This document shows, in pieces, positions 1 to 8,237 of a DNA stretch of 64,000 nt (the stretch's first letter is position 1; every line of letters begins with the position of its first letter). The notes under the pieces are model-generated. The model searched no databases. It was not told the DNA's origin and worked only from the letters and a program-made list of their open reading frames with translations. The translations under genes were made by a program, and so were the position numbers. The stretch covers positions 3,006,001 through 3,070,000 of the forward strand of contig NZ_CP012602.1 in the NCBI RefSeq assembly GCF_001278805.1, written 5' to 3'. This DNA is from Bacillus sp. FJAT-18017 (lineage in GTDB: Bacteria > Bacillota > Bacilli > Bacillales > Cytobacillaceae).

Positions 1-53
1 TTAGTTAATTTGGGGTAAAAATAAAGGAAATAGAGACAAGGAGGCAAACATCT

Positions 54-392
54 ATGTTCATCGTTTATGTAAGTATAGCTATTTTTCTGGCTGCAATTTG
101 TTATCTTGGGTTTTCAGCATTTAAAACACTGAAAGCATCAAAGCCAGCCATTAACCAATTGAATGAAACGATTGCCAGGATTCAGCGCAAAGTTGATACG
201 ATAAAAGTCGAAACTACGTATTTAACTGAAAGCCAGCAGGAGATCAAGGAAGATATCGACTATAAAAAAGAAGCAATTCAATTCACTACCGAGGCCGGTA
301 AAAGGACTCTCAATACCTTTAAGAAACTGGTTAAAATCAAACCGCTGTCAAAAGCATCCCAAAAAAAGAAGTCTAGGGGACCTGCATATTAA
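54..392 (+). CDS. DUF948-family membrane-anchored general stress protein (YtxG-like)
   Basis: The 112-residue protein has one N-terminal membrane segment (about residues 3-22), then a charged, coiled-coil-like region and a Lys-rich tail (KKKSR). This is the layout of DUF948 proteins such as B. subtilis YtxG; their biochemical role is unknown. The start is fixed by a strong AAGGAGG about 8 nt upstream. A GGGTAA at 13-18 resembles a sigma-B -10 element, but its -35 would lie outside the window. Family assignment is from overall pattern and is fairly secure; function is not. Confidence 0.8.
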   Translation: MFIVYVSIAIFLAAICYLGFSAFKTLKASKPAINQLNETIARIQRKVDTIKVETTYLTESQQEIKEDIDYKKEAIQFTTEAGKRTLNTFKKLVKIKPLSKASQKKKSRGPAY

Positions 393-494
393 AAACCCGC
401 TGCTACTGTCTGGTTTTAAAGAGTAAATTTAGAAATAATGGTCGTTCCATTTAACACAAGAAACTTACAAGGCAATTCGAAAAAATAAGCTAAG

Positions 495-528
495 AAAAAT
501 GCTTGGAGCAGCTCCAAGCATTTTTTTA
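495..528. terminator. Bidirectional rho-independent terminator
   Basis: A perfect stem (AATGCTTGGAGC with its complement) is flanked by A-run and T-run. It ends the DUF948 gene on + and the degraded gene that follows on -. Confidence 0.8.
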
Positions 529-788
529 TAACAATTTTTTATTGAGGTATATCAAAACTACATTGAACCAATATTTTTTCTTATAATCCTCATAGGCTTG
601 TTGTACTTTATCTTTGGCTGGGTAAGCTGAAATGATTCTTTTATGAATATCGTTTAGGAGATATAGTCCTCTGAAAATACTGCCTACTATAATACCAAAG
701 GCATGATACCAGCGATTTCTAGAGGACCAATAGTAAATAAAAAGAACCCTAGGATTGCACTTCAAACAATAGATAGGAACAAAGACAT
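526..788 (-). pseudogene. Degraded small membrane protein gene
   Basis: The C-terminal 50 codons read as a plausible small protein (GLYLLNDIHKRII...KDKVQQAYEDYKKKY). The hydrophobic N-terminal part (MSLFLSIV, then SAILGFFLFTIGPLEIAGIMP) lies in a different minus-strand frame and contains one in-frame TGA. At least one stop and one frameshift therefore separate the halves. An ATG at 788 with AGAGGTG upstream would have been the original start. The reconstructed product is a protein of about 85 residues with two membrane segments. The family is not recognised. Confidence 0.5.
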
Positions 789-868
789 CCAGGCACCTCT
801 TTCTATATATACCATACAATTACTATTCCTTCGGATTACCAATGCTCCTTCTTTCATTCATAAAGAAA

Positions 869-900
869 TAGTCCAATCCTGTTGCGAATTGGACTTTTTT
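869..900 (+). terminator. Orphan rho-independent terminator
   Basis: AGTCCAAT and ATTGGACT form an 8-bp stem followed by six T on the + strand. No intact + strand gene lies upstream, so it may be left over from a lost gene or end an unseen transcript. Confidence 0.55.
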
Positions 901-983
901 ATGCAGAGTTATTTGGATTAAGTTCTCTTGGTAAAAATAGAACTCTTTAGCCACGGTTATGGTATTTTTAATTTTAAACACTA

Positions 984-1015
984 TGCTATCAATTGCTTTC
1001 AAAGTGATAGCAGTT
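984..1015 (-). terminator. Possible terminator of the epimerase gene
   Basis: TGCTATCA and TGATAGCA form a stem just past the stop of the minus-strand epimerase gene. The T-tract is weak. Confidence 0.35.
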
Positions 1016-1031
1016 TGATAGTCCTCTGAAT

Positions 1032-1928
1032 TTATCCTTTATTATCAAGCTTTTCGGCAGATTTCATAATTAAATCTGGGAGCCATTGATGAACGTCGGA
1101 AAACTCAAATCCTTTTCCCCTCGCTTTTTCATTGCTCATTATCCATGAGGCTCTAACTCCATATGGAGAGTGATTTTCATCGGTTGCTTCCTTTGCAAGG
1201 TGGGCCTTTTTTCCAGTGGCCTCTTCAATTAAAGAAATAATTTCTTTCATTTTTACCGTTCCATTGGAACTCCCATTAATTGGACCAGTAACATCGGAGG
1301 TACCAGCCCAGGCGATAAAACGGCCTACTTCTTTTGACAGGATATAATCCATTTCGGCTTCAATATCCGGGAAAAAGATATCTTCTCCTGCAAGAACCTT
1401 TTTAATATGAAAATCAAGCCTGCCAGTATAATCCTCCGGTCCCATAACAATTGGTATTCTAACTGCGGCCACATCGAACGGTGCCTTCTGAAAGAACACT
1501 GCCTCTGCTTGCCGCTTTCCTTCCCCATATGCAAGGTCATTATTGCTGTCCAAGGTAAAGTTATATGTATATGGGTCAAAGTCAGATTCCACATAAGATG
1601 GCTTAGAATCCAGGCTGTCATATACAGACTTAGTCGAAGTGAAAACATACTTTTTAGTTTTCTCTCCGAAAACCTCTATTGCTAGAAGAGCATCATTAGG
1701 TGTGTAGCAAATTTGATCGAATACTATATCCCATTTTGTATTTTTAAAAGCACGCTTGACGCTTTCTGGTTTTGTACGGTCAACAACGATCAAATTTACT
1801 TTTTTAGAAAAGCGCGGTGTTGTGTTTCCCCTAGTCGCCACTGTAACTTCAAAATCATTCTCCAGCAATGACTCCACTAAATGCACGCCAAAAAACCGCG
1901 TTCCTCCTAATACTAATGCCTTTTTCAT
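1032..1928 (-). CDS. NAD-dependent epimerase/dehydratase (extended SDR family)
   Basis: The 298-residue protein begins with a Rossmann nucleotide-binding motif, GGTRFFG (residues 8-14). It has STKS (98-101) and a catalytic Tyr-x3-Lys (Y134, K138, YGEGK), the signature of extended short-chain dehydrogenases acting on nucleotide sugars or similar substrates. The substrate cannot be read from sequence. The start is supported by AAGGAGG 8 nt before ATG. The gene stands alone, with a degraded gene downstream and a DUF2243 gene upstream on the same strand. Confidence 0.85.
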   Translation of the reverse strand: MKKALVLGGTRFFGVHLVESLLENDFEVTVATRGNTTPRFSKKVNLIVVDRTKPESVKRAFKNTKWDIVFDQICYTPNDALLAIEVFGEKTKKYVFTSTKSVYDSLDSKPSYVESDFDPYTYNFTLDSNNDLAYGEGKRQAEAVFFQKAPFDVAAVRIPIVMGPEDYTGRLDFHIKKVLAGEDIFFPDIEAEMDYILSKEVGRFIAWAGTSDVTGPINGSSNGTVKMKEIISLIEEATGKKAHLAKEATDENHSPYGVRASWIMSNEKARGKGFEFSDVHQWLPDLIMKSAEKLDNKG

Positions 1929-2018
1929 TTATAAATCCTCCTTCCCCATCTTATCTATATTATAAAAGACGCGAATTAATTTAGGTAATTTGAAATGATA
2001 AGATATCTCTATAAAGCT

Positions 2019-2474
2019 TTAAGCTCTGTCTTTAGTTGTTACTGACTGGGCGATCCGTTTTCCTTTCTTATATAAAAACCAGCCAATCCCAAGCATCAGA
2101 ATCGCAATGCCATCAAAACTTAAATCATAAATAACCGAGTATGGGCTATATGGCCTTACGTGGTGAATACGAAGCAAATGATGATTTACAATTCCTTCAA
2201 CCAGGTTAAAACCTCCGGCACCTAACAAAAAACTGCCCCAAAATGTATATAGGCTTCCCTTTCTCCCTGATGTATTATCCTGCCACATTAATACACCGGC
2301 AATTAAGATGACAACCGTAACAAATAAATGAAATAGTCCATCACTGAAAATCTGGCCTTCACGGTTTGTATGCATATATATACTGTGCCATTGCAAGAGC
2401 TGGTGGAGAATAATTCCATCCAGCATCCCGATAATCCCAATTCCAAATAGAAACGGTCCCCAAAATGATTTCAA
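2019..2474 (-). CDS. DUF2243 integral membrane protein
   Basis: The 151-residue protein has about four membrane segments. The opening FGIGIIGMLDGIILHQLLQWHS carries the Asp-Gly...His-x3-Trp-His pattern typical of DUF2243. Function is unknown; the conserved His residues in membrane helices suggest metal or haem contact, which is inference. It probably starts at TTG 2474, behind GGAAGGGGG. It is divergent from the Mn catalase gene. Confidence 0.8.
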   Translation of the reverse strand: MKSFWGPFLFGIGIIGMLDGIILHQLLQWHSIYMHTNREGQIFSDGLFHLFVTVVILIAGVLMWQDNTSGRKGSLYTFWGSFLLGAGGFNLVEGIVNHHLLRIHHVRPYSPYSVIYDLSFDGIAILMLGIGWFLYKKGKRIAQSVTTKDRA

Positions 2475-2602
2475 TGGAGCTGCCCCCTTCCTTTTTCATA
2501 CAGCCATTATTGCCGGATTACCAACTGCATAAACCCAAATAAAACTGGGTATCACGGTCCAATCTGACCAACATTTCCCAACTATCTTTGGTACAATTTC
2601 CC

Positions 2603-2627
2603 GTTTTTTGTCTCTTCATAAGGGTAA
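2603..2627 (+). promoter_or_regulatory. Sigma-B-type promoter of the Mn catalase gene
   Basis: GTTTTT, a 13-bp spacer and GGGTAA fit the general-stress consensus GTTTAA-N13-15-GGGTAT. The element lies about 60 bp upstream of the catalase start. Confidence 0.55.
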
Positions 2628-2685
2628 TAGATTCTTGTGCACAGGATAGCAATCCCGGTGCTTTACCATTGAAAGGAGGAATAAT

Positions 2686-3534
2686 ATGTTTTATCACATT
2701 AAAGAACTCCAGTTTGAGGCAAAACCGGACAGGCCGGATCCGTTATTCGCAAAAAAGGTTCAGGAACTCATAGGCGGTCAATTCGGGGAAATGACTGTTG
2801 CCATGCAGTACCTTTTCCAGGGCTGGAGTACTCGCGGAAATGAGAAGTACAAAGACCTCCTTCTCGATATTGGGACCGAGGAAATCGGCCACGTAGAAAT
2901 GCTGGCAACTCTTGTAGCCAGACTCCTTGATAAAGCTCCTGTATCCGAACAGGAGGAAGCAGCTAAAGACCCATTGATTGGTGCCATCATGGGCGGAATG
3001 AATCCGCAGCATGTCATTGTATCAGGGCTTGGTGCACGACCTAGTGATAGTGTCGGCAATCCATGGATGGGAAGTTACATTACATCAAGTGGAAACCTTC
3101 TAGCCGATTTCCGTTCAAACCTTCATGCAGAATCTCAAGGCCGGCTTCAGGCAGTAAGATTGTATGAAATGACTGATGACCGAGGTGTAAAGGATCTCTT
3201 GTCTGTATTAATTGCCCGAGATGCCTATCACCAAAATCAATGGATGGCAGCTATTGCTGAGCTTGAGGAGATTGAAGGCAAATTGACACCAAGTACATTC
3301 CCACGCGAGAAGGAGCGGCTTGATGTCGCCTACAATCTTTATAACTTCTCTGCTGGCGAGCAAAGTGCCACAGGGCGCTGGGCCGAGGGGCCAAGTCTGG
3401 ACGGCCAGGGCGAGTATCAGTATGTGAGTGAGCCAAAGCCGGAAGGAACGAAACCGGAGCTAGCTCCTGCCCCGCCAAATGTCCATAACACCCTTCCTCT
3501 TGATATGGAACAAAGCAAACTTCATAAAGAATAA
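2686..3534 (+). CDS. Manganese catalase (YdbD-like)
   Basis: The 282-residue protein matches the di-manganese, non-haem catalases that turn hydrogen peroxide into water and oxygen in the cytoplasm. Ferritin-like helices carry the metal-ligand pattern: Glu in GGQFGEMTVAMQY, GTEEIGHVEM (E-E-x2-H), and further Glu/His in LHAESQGR and DAYHQNQW. Length is normal for the family. The start has an AAAGGAGG about 8 nt upstream. The sigma-B-type promoter upstream fits a general stress gene; B. subtilis YdbD is the closest relative I recall. The C-terminal 50 residues are Pro/Glu-rich and probably disordered. Confidence 0.93.
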   Translation: MFYHIKELQFEAKPDRPDPLFAKKVQELIGGQFGEMTVAMQYLFQGWSTRGNEKYKDLLLDIGTEEIGHVEMLATLVARLLDKAPVSEQEEAAKDPLIGAIMGGMNPQHVIVSGLGARPSDSVGNPWMGSYITSSGNLLADFRSNLHAESQGRLQAVRLYEMTDDRGVKDLLSVLIARDAYHQNQWMAAIAELEEIEGKLTPSTFPREKERLDVAYNLYNFSAGEQSATGRWAEGPSLDGQGEYQYVSEPKPEGTKPELAPAPPNVHNTLPLDMEQSKLHKE

Positions 3535-3537
3535 TAG

Positions 3538-3573
3538 AATAGGCTCCCGTCAAAAATGACGGAAGCCTTTATT
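3538..3573. terminator. Terminator between converging genes
   Basis: AGGCTCCCGTCA and TGACGGAAGCCT form an imperfect stem followed by TTTAT. It serves the catalase gene on + and may serve the STAS gene on -. Confidence 0.7.
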
Positions 3574-3577
3574 GTGT

Positions 3578-4411
3578 TTAAAAAAATTCCAATTCCTTTA
3601 ATGCTTGCTCCAGATTGCTATGAATTGCGATATTTTCAAGATTGATTCCGAGGTTTACGAAGGTCTTACTGATTTCTCCCCTCATCCCAGTAATGACCGG
3701 TTTGACACCCAGCAAGTTTAGGGACCGGAGCAATTTGAATAACACTTCGATTCCAATCAGGTCTACCTCCACTACTCCGGATAAATCGATAACCAATGTT
3801 TCCAGTCTTTTATTAACACATGTATCCAGGGTGTCAACGATCAGGGTTTCTGAGCGCATTTCATTTATTTCACCAATCAGCGGCAGGACAGCCAGCTTTT
3901 GTGTAATAGGAACAATGGGTACCGAAATTTTTAGATAAAGATCCCGGGACTCTTTTAATAATTTTTCCGCATTGCTTGTAAAAGCAGTACTAAAGCCATG
4001 AACCATCATATTAAAAATATGGTCTATCTCACTGATTACATGGAGCATGTCGTCAGGTTCAGCGTTAATCTTCTTGCCTTCCTCAAAAATAAACGACCAT
4101 ATTACATTTTTATAAACCGTAGCGCCTTTAATGGTGTTGCCCAGGTCACCATTATTTTCAACAGAATAAAAGCCAATCCCTTCTCCCCATTTAAACGCCT
4201 GCTCCTTTACATCTTCATCTTTCAGCCCTTCGGAAACCATCCTGACTAAATCATAGAAGTATCGTGTGGTACGTTCTTTTGCTTCCTCATTTACAAATTC
4301 ATAATTATAGAATTGGGACATTTCTTTCATTAATATTTCGGTGAGCAACTCACTATTCTCTTCGATTTTATCGCTAAAATGCTGTTTAAGCTCACTTAGT
4401 TTCATAGGCAT
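3578..4411 (-). CDS. RsbR-like STAS-domain protein (stressosome component)
   Basis: The 277-residue protein has a variable helical N-terminal sensor half (1-160) and a C-terminal STAS domain (about 165-275), beginning IVPITQKLAVLPLIGEI as in the RsbR co-antagonists. RsbR paralogues form the stressosome with RsbS and release the kinase RsbT to activate sigma-B. In RsbRA a phosphorylated Thr follows the conserved Asp of the second STAS motif. Here that segment reads VVEVDLIGIEV, with Leu at that position. The start has AGGAG 8 nt upstream. It is a stand-alone gene between two predicted stress genes. Confidence 0.8.
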   Translation of the reverse strand: MPMKLSELKQHFSDKIEENSELLTEILMKEMSQFYNYEFVNEEAKERTTRYFYDLVRMVSEGLKDEDVKEQAFKWGEGIGFYSVENNGDLGNTIKGATVYKNVIWSFIFEEGKKINAEPDDMLHVISEIDHIFNMMVHGFSTAFTSNAEKLLKESRDLYLKISVPIVPITQKLAVLPLIGEINEMRSETLIVDTLDTCVNKRLETLVIDLSGVVEVDLIGIEVLFKLLRSLNLLGVKPVITGMRGEISKTFVNLGINLENIAIHSNLEQALKELEFF

Positions 4412-4554
4412 TTTTTCGCTCCTACTATTGTTGATTTTAAATTCACAGTATCATGAATTGCCTGCAATGAAAAATTTGAAGCTATTGGTAAAAATGAATA
4501 TTTTTATAAATTTCTGCCAATAACTGTTTATATCAATGATACTGGGAGAACTAT

Positions 4555-4887
4555 ATGGATGCAATAGTATTTATTAATGAAGATTGCTTGATTGGCTCAG
4601 CCCAACAGAAGCAATTACTTTATAATTTCCTAAGGGTAAAAGGTCTTAAGACAGTTAAATTAAACCCCTTTCAGCTATATACCCATTATACGAATTTCCA
4701 TGCCCTTCTCTTCGACCTTAGGCAACATTCAAGACATGTCAATATGCTCATAATCTATTCAAATGAGTGTGCTGAAGATTTTATAAAAACCTATCCTGCT
4801 AGATGGCTGCTAATTAAAAGCTTTTTCAAGGAGGTTGTTTTTCTGCAAGATGTATACATCCCTTCTAACCACGACAACCTGGGATAG
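4555..4887 (+). CDS. Hypothetical protein, 110 residues
   Basis: I do not recognise this family. The protein has no signal or membrane segment and alternates hydrophobic strands and helices (MDAIVFINEDCLIG; HALLFDLRQHS; VNMLIIYSNECAEDF; KEVVFLQDVYIP), suggesting a small alpha/beta fold. A GGGAGA lies 6 nt before ATG. It is transcribed towards the DUF3243 gene, 66 bp away. Confidence 0.55.
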   Translation: MDAIVFINEDCLIGSAQQKQLLYNFLRVKGLKTVKLNPFQLYTHYTNFHALLFDLRQHSRHVNMLIIYSNECAEDFIKTYPARWLLIKSFFKEVVFLQDVYIPSNHDNLG

Positions 4888-4953
4888 CATGTTTGACAGT
4901 ATTTCCTTTTGGATAAAAGAGGAGGGATACACAAATGCTAGGAGGGATTTCAT

Positions 4954-5292
4954 ATGGAAAAGGACCATGCAATGCACAAAGATGGCGATTTTGATGCCTC
5001 AAAAGTAGATGAAGTTGTTGACCGAATCGATCAGGATCAAATGTATGATAAACTTCAAGATTTTAACGAATTTAAAAACTATCTTGGCAAACGTGTAGAA
5101 CTTGGCAAGCGGCTCGGGATGGATGAGGAGCAGTTAGCCGTTGGAGCCCAAAAGGTCGCAAATTATCTTGCCGATAATGCCCAGCCGCAAAACCGTGAAG
5201 AAGCACTGTTATTGGAGCTTTGGAACGCCGGGAATGAAGAAGAACGCCATATGCTTGCACATATGCTTGTAAAATGGGCGGGTAGTGAATAA
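4954..5292 (+). CDS. DUF3243 family protein (YmfJ-like)
   Basis: The 112-residue soluble protein has an acidic N-terminal extension of about 30 residues before the DUF3243 core (FKNYLGKRVELGKRLGM ... LLELWNAGNEEERHMLAHMLVKW). Function is unknown. The start at 4954 has GGAGGG 7 nt upstream. A second, equally strong GGAGGG serves an out-of-frame ATG at 4935 that would encode a 19-residue overlapping peptide ending at 4994. Confidence 0.8.
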   Translation: MEKDHAMHKDGDFDASKVDEVVDRIDQDQMYDKLQDFNEFKNYLGKRVELGKRLGMDEEQLAVGAQKVANYLADNAQPQNREEALLLELWNAGNEEERHMLAHMLVKWAGSE

Positions 5293-5330
5293 ATAAACAC
5301 CGGCGAAATTTCGCCGGTGTTTCAATTTTA
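5293..5330. terminator. Bidirectional terminator
   Basis: AAACACCGGCGAAATTTCG and its complement form a near-perfect palindrome with T-rich flank. It lies between converging DUF3243 and cell-wall hydrolase genes. Confidence 0.8.
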
Positions 5331-5372
5331 ATAAGTTTGGGTATGGAAAACTATCAGATTTATGTTCTTTTT

Positions 5373-6365
5373 TTACAAAGCAGTCCTTGCACCCAAATAA
5401 CGAGGCTTCCAATAGGAGTTAGACATATCAGTAATCATTACACCTGAAGAAGAAGCGTGAATGAATTTATTATTTCCCAGATAAATACCAGCATGGGAAG
5501 GACCAGCCTTATAGGTTGTGTAGAAAACGAGATCCCCCACTTTTAAAGAAGAGACTGGTTTTGTTGCATCCCAGATAGTTGCAACTGTACGCGGAATTGT
5601 AACGCCAACCTTTGCGAAAACATATTTCAGATAGCCGCTGCAGTCAAATCCAGCAGGAGTATTTCCGCCCCAAAGATATGGTGAGCCAAGATGTTTTTTC
5701 GCTTCCGCGATTAAAGCATCAACAGTGGATGAAGTTTGTACAGTTGCTGTTCTAACTGGAGTATATGATGCTGTTCCAGAAACCTTCAAAGTTTGCCCAA
5801 CATAAATGGTATCACTTGAAAGGTTGTTGAGAGATTTAATTGCGGATACAGTCGTTTTAAAATCTACCGCGATCTCTGACAATGTATCGCCTGATTTTAC
5901 TGTATACGTTGATGTTGATGTTGATGTTGATGTTGAAGTGCTTGTAACTGTCGGTGCTGAAGCAACTGAGGCTGTACCTTCAACTTTTAATACCTGGCCA
6001 ACATAGATTGTGTCACCGGATAGGCCATTTAGAGATTTTAACTTGCTGACAGTTGTGTTATAGTCTCTCGAAATTTCCCATAATGTATCACCAGATTTAA
6101 CTGTATAAGTAGCTGAAGAGGCTTTTACAGTTGAAGTAGTTGATTCGGGGGCTGATACTTTAAGTGATTGATTTACATAGATTGTGTCACCCGATAGTGA
6201 ATTCCACTGTTTTAATTGAGAGATTGTCAGATTATAATTTTTCGAGATTTTCCAAAGGCTGTCCCCAGATTTCACTTTATATATTTCAGAAGCGCTAGCT
6301 TGTCCACTAAATGTACTAAAAAGAATTCCTGCTGCAATGGCTGAAGTTGTAAGTTGTTTTTTCAT
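5373..6365 (-). CDS. Secreted D,L-endopeptidase with three LysM domains (LytE-type)
   Basis: The protein has a signal peptide (MKKQLTTSAIAAGILFSTFS...ASA), three LysM peptidoglycan-binding domains (about 28-70, 86-128, 153-195), and a C-terminal NlpC/P60 peptidase with catalytic Cys in DCSGYLK and His in SHAGIYLG. Such enzymes cut the D-Glu/meso-DAP bond of wall peptides. Three LysM domains match B. subtilis LytE rather than LytF (five) or CwlS (four). The start is at 6365 because AGGAGATG lies 6 nt upstream; an ATG 33 nt earlier lacks one. The linker before LysM3 is a Ser-Thr repeat encoded by a hexanucleotide microsatellite near 5908-5938. Confidence 0.9.
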   Translation of the reverse strand: MKKQLTTSAIAAGILFSTFSGQASASEIYKVKSGDSLWKISKNYNLTISQLKQWNSLSGDTIYVNQSLKVSAPESTTSTVKASSATYTVKSGDTLWEISRDYNTTVSKLKSLNGLSGDTIYVGQVLKVEGTASVASAPTVTSTSTSTSTSTSTYTVKSGDTLSEIAVDFKTTVSAIKSLNNLSSDTIYVGQTLKVSGTASYTPVRTATVQTSSTVDALIAEAKKHLGSPYLWGGNTPAGFDCSGYLKYVFAKVGVTIPRTVATIWDATKPVSSLKVGDLVFYTTYKAGPSHAGIYLGNNKFIHASSSGVMITDMSNSYWKPRYLGARTAL

Positions 6366-6398
6366 GGTGTCATCTCCTAAATTTGTTTGTATTTCCAT

Positions 6399-6761
6399 CT
6401 TAAAGGAAGTTTAAACCCAAATAACACCTCTAAATTTTGGACAGATAGGTAAAATTGTCCTCTACAGGAAAAGATATCCCCTTATTTTACATGGAAGAAT
6501 TTCCTCAAATCCCCATTAAAACTGGATTTCCCTGCTAATTCCATTCTTCTTATGAAATATTTCTGTAACCAAAATGTAATATATTAATATTCTATTCTGC
6601 TATACTGTTTTATTTTTTGGCACAGTAATGTAGAAATATCGTAACAATCCGGTTCCTTTTTCCTCGTTTTTAACTTTTATAATTAACGTATAGAACATCA
6701 TGTTTATGTTGGTTACTAGAACAGATGCATGACTAAAATTCAGAGAAGCATGGTGATGATA
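6399..6761. other. Divergent intergenic region without a recognised gene
   Basis: This AT-rich region of about 360 bp lies between the divergently read LysM hydrolase and radical SAM genes. It must contain both promoters. I found no clear operator, riboswitch or reading frame in it. Confidence 0.5.
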
Positions 6762-7985
6762 ATGCAAGGTATGGGACATCCACAAAAAATGGGGCATCCA
6801 GGCGGCCACCCACATAGAATGGGACACCCAGGCGGACATCCGCATGGGAATATGGGTCTGGGACCGAAAATGGACTATAATGAAAACCCATTTATCGTAA
6901 TCTGGGAAGTTACAAGGGCTTGCCAGCTGAAATGCGTGCATTGCCGCGCTGATGCTCAATTAACGAAGGATCCACGTGAACTGAATCATGAAGAAGGAAT
7001 TAATCTTATTGACCAGATTTATGACATGGGCAACCCTATGCTCGTTTTCAGCGGCGGGGATTGTATGATGCGCGAGGATTTGATGGAGCTTGCTGATTAC
7101 GCTGTCAAAAAAGGTATGCGAGTTTCAATGGTACCAAGTGCTACTGACAATGTTACAAAGGAAAAAATGAAACAGGCAAAAGATGTAGGACTTTCACGCT
7201 GGGGCTTTAGCCTTGATGCGCCAAACGCTGAAATTCATGATGCTTTCAGGGGAGTTCCTGGATCATTCGATATGACGATTGAAAAAATTAAATACTTGAA
7301 CGAGCTTGAAATGCCATTACAAATCAATACAGTTATTTCCCGTTATAATTATGACCATCTAGAAGAAATGTCAAAGCTTGTCGCTGAATTGGGCGCAGTT
7401 ATGTGGTACATCTTCCTTCTGGTGCCAACAGGACGCGGCCAGGAAGACAAGTGTATTACTCCTGCTGAGCATGAAAAAGTGTTCCGCTGGCTGTATCAGC
7501 TTAGTAAAACTGCTCCATATGATATTAAAACGACCGCAGCCCAGCATTACCGCAGGGTTGTTCTTCAGGAAAAAGCCCGTGATCATGTAATTGACCGCGG
7601 AGAAATTCGCTATGAAGATACAATGACCATGGACCAGGAAGGCATCATCGACGGCCTGAAGCGTGCCCCTCAAGGCGTAAATGATGGAAATGGCTTTATT
7701 TTCGTCGACCATATTGGGGATGTACTGCCAAGCGGACTTCTTCCAATTGTGGTTGGAAACGTCCGTGAGCAGCCGCTTGCAACTATTTATCGAGAATCCG
7801 ATGTATTGAAAAACCTTCGCCAGCCTGATAAATACAAAGGCAAATGCGGGGTTTGTGAATTCAATAAAATTTGCGGCGGCTCCCGCTCGAGGACATATGC
7901 AGTCACAGGTGACTATATGGAAAGCGAACCATATTGCGTATACATTCCAAAAGCAATGCGCGGCAAAGAAGCAGTAACAGTTTAA
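6762..7985 (+). CDS. Radical SAM/SPASM protein with His-rich N-terminus
   Basis: The radical SAM core has CQLKCVHC (C-x3-C-x2-C) for the catalytic 4Fe-4S cluster and a FSGGD motif. The C-terminal SPASM-type domain has Cys residues in CGVCEFNKICGG and a later Cys (EPYC) for auxiliary clusters. Relatives include AhbD-like haem and peptide-modifying enzymes; the substrate is unknown. Residues 4-31 are unusual: repeats of M-G-H-P and G-G-H-P-H, a likely metal-binding tail. I prefer ATG 6762 (GGTGAT upstream); ATG 6729 or 6750 would add 11 or 4 residues. No peptide precursor gene lies nearby. Confidence 0.85.
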   Translation: MQGMGHPQKMGHPGGHPHRMGHPGGHPHGNMGLGPKMDYNENPFIVIWEVTRACQLKCVHCRADAQLTKDPRELNHEEGINLIDQIYDMGNPMLVFSGGDCMMREDLMELADYAVKKGMRVSMVPSATDNVTKEKMKQAKDVGLSRWGFSLDAPNAEIHDAFRGVPGSFDMTIEKIKYLNELEMPLQINTVISRYNYDHLEEMSKLVAELGAVMWYIFLLVPTGRGQEDKCITPAEHEKVFRWLYQLSKTAPYDIKTTAAQHYRRVVLQEKARDHVIDRGEIRYEDTMTMDQEGIIDGLKRAPQGVNDGNGFIFVDHIGDVLPSGLLPIVVGNVREQPLATIYRESDVLKNLRQPDKYKGKCGVCEFNKICGGSRSRTYAVTGDYMESEPYCVYIPKAMRGKEAVTV

Positions 7986-7996
7986 ATGATCACCAT

Positions 7997-8035
7997 GAGA
8001 AAGACAGCCTCCAAAAATAGGCTGTCTTTTTTCAT
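7997..8035 (+). terminator. Terminator of the radical SAM gene
   Basis: AAGACAGCCT and AGGCTGTCTT form a stem followed by six T. Confidence 0.8.
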
Positions 8036-8097
8036 TATGGATAGGGCTATTTTGGTTTGACAAATCCTTCTTGGACCTTGTGTGTTCGGTGTATTTG

Positions 8098-8214
8098 TAC
8101 TCTATTTTTGGGCCTCGGTTTGGGCACTGATAGAGCTTCTCTGTTACCTTTTGGGACTCGGACACCTCGGTTTGGGCACAGAGAACCCCTCTCTATTACT
8201 GAAAAAGCATCAGG
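8098..8214. repeat. Two-copy intergenic repeat, 52-bp offset
   Basis: CGGTTTGGGCAC occurs at 8116 and again at 8168, exactly 52 bp apart. Each is followed by a small inverted repeat (AGAG..CTCT). Frames across it overlap the repeat and look spurious. It lies between the radical SAM terminator and the converging HAD gene. Confidence 0.5.
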
Positions 8215-8237
8215 TCATCGTTTTAGGTTAATTACCC

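Noticed and set aside
526-788. The in-frame TGA as a selenocysteine codon (since selB is present)
   Set aside because: A further frameshift is needed to join the halves, and no Cys- or redox-type context is seen around the TGA.
5906-5938. Phase-variable microsatellite in the LysM hydrolase
   Set aside because: The repeat unit is six bases, so copy change lengthens the Ser-Thr linker without shifting the frame.
7371-8165. 264-codon minus-strand frame opposite the radical SAM gene
   Set aside because: It has no ribosome site, its composition is unlike a protein, and it is fully antisense to a well-supported gene.
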